A stretch of DNA of 6,951 nt. Origin: Immundisolibacteraceae bacterium (lineage in GTDB: Bacteria > Pseudomonadota > Gammaproteobacteria > Immundisolibacterales > Immundisolibacteraceae). Position 1 is the first letter of the stretch, and every line of letters starts with the position of its first letter. The notes under the pieces are model-generated. The model was not told where the DNA came from and made no database searches. It saw only the letters and a list, made by a program, of their open reading frames with translations. Location of the stretch: positions 1-6,951 of the forward strand of contig JAHRWJ010000013.1 of NCBI GenBank assembly GCA_019090185.1. Reading direction: 5' to 3'. The position numbers and the translations under genes were made by a program. Shown piece by piece: positions 6,323 to 6,951 of the stretch.

Positions 6323-6951
6323 ATGCATGCCATCCAGATAACAAAGACTGGCGGTCCCGAGGTGTTGAACTATGCAACGCTGGAGCGGCCCTCCCCTGAG
6401 TCCGATCAAGCACTGATAAAAATAGACAGTTGTGGCGTCAACTATATTGATACTTACCACCGTTCAGGTCTTTACCCCGTGGAGCTACCAGCCATTCTGG
6501 GGTTAGAGGCAGCCGGTGTGGTTGAAGCCGTTGGTAGTGATGTTACAGCGTTTAAACCCGGCGACCGGGTTGCCTATCCAAATGTGCCCGGAAGCTATGC
6601 TGAATACGTGTGCGTGCCTGCCGCGCGCATGGTGTTGGTGCCTGATGAGCTTTCGTTGGAACTGGCTGCAGCCAGCATGCTTCAAGGCCTCACCGGTCAC
6701 GCCCTCACCCACAGTACCTATCCAGTAGACAGCAATAGCCAGGTACTAATTCACGCGGCAGCTGGCGGCGCGGGCCAGCTGCTAGTTCAGCTTTGCAAAA
6801 TGAAAGGTGCGCGGGTGATCGGCACTGTCTCTACCGAAGCCAAAGCAGAGATTGCCAAAACAGCGGGCGCAGACGACATTATTTTTTACAACGATCAGGA
6901 CTTTGCCGCAGAAACTTTACGGTTAACTGACCAGGTTGGCGTTGACGTTAT
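6323..6951 (+). CDS. qorA: NADPH:quinone oxidoreductase, QorA type (partial, 5' part)
   Basis: The first 209 codons are present; the gene is cut by the right edge of the window. The ATG at 6323 has GAGG at 6308-6311, 11 bases upstream. The N-terminal GroES-like domain (about 1-120) includes MHAIQITKTGGPEVL, CGVNYIDTYHRSGLYP (37-52), LGLEAAGVV (59-67) and FKPGDRVAY (77-85). The Rossmann NADPH site starts with the zeta-crystallin/QOR signature HAAAGGAGQLLVQLCKMKGA at 144-163; the full signature from Asn138 to Lys159 fits. The zinc-binding cysteines of classical alcohol dehydrogenases are absent, as expected for this zinc-independent MDR branch, and NYIDTYHR is typical of QOR. It reduces quinones with NADPH in the cytoplasm, usually seen as detoxification. 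Absence of the C-terminus means intactness cannot be judged. Confidence 0.93.
   Translation, partial: MHAIQITKTGGPEVLNYATLERPSPESDQALIKIDSCGVNYIDTYHRSGLYPVELPAILGLEAAGVVEAVGSDVTAFKPGDRVAYPNVPGSYAEYVCVPAARMVLVPDELSLELAAASMLQGLTGHALTHSTYPVDSNSQVLIHAAAGGAGQLLVQLCKMKGARVIGTVSTEAKAEIAKTAGADDIIFYNDQDFAAETLRLTDQVGVDV

Overview
The window looks like ordinary chromosome from a free-living, probably marine, gammaproteobacterium. Supporting signs are an HslR with gammaproteobacterial features, a DUF1820 protein, a full-length ThiC of the E. coli type, and a PCMT-like methyltransferase and rhodanese next to what is probably tolC. A Cellvibrionales/Spongiibacter-like lineage is a guess from gene order and protein flavour; no rRNA or other decisive marker is present. 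I see no transposase, integrase, tRNA, CRISPR array, phage gene or toxin-antitoxin pair.

Left block (1-1163, minus strand): a PCMT-family methyltransferase, then a single-domain rhodanese (TTG start), then the first 19 codons of a secreted protein whose position fits tolC. The three are closely spaced and probably form one transcription unit. A 423-bp divergent spacer (1164-1586) separates this block from thiC on the plus strand. The spacer is where a TPP riboswitch would be expected, and I cannot find one. thiC (1587-3470) makes the pyrimidine moiety of thiamine and ends in a very strong intrinsic terminator (3515-3551).

Middle block (3552-4646, plus strand): an AT-rich spacer carries two small palindromes 21 bp apart, just upstream of an extended -10 promoter. 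It leads into a small H-NS-family (HvrA/XrvA/Bph3-like) DNA-binding protein. The ribosome-rescue heat-shock protein gene hslR follows 70 bp later with no terminator between them, so the two may be co-transcribed. A 12-bp sequence is repeated just before the ribosome-binding site and at the stop codon of the H-NS gene, and 10 bp of it occurs again just before the thiC terminator.

Right block (4647-6951): a DUF1820 gene and a YigB-like HAD phosphatase gene lie on the minus strand, separated by a 331-bp spacer with one inverted repeat. Divergent from the HAD gene is a quinone oxidoreductase gene (QorA type), cut by the window edge.

No complete unknown system is visible. The items most worth a second look are the paired palindromes upstream of the H-NS gene, the three-copy AGATAGCAGC motif, the absence of a recognisable TPP riboswitch ahead of thiC, and the altered substrate-loop motif of the PCMT homologue.
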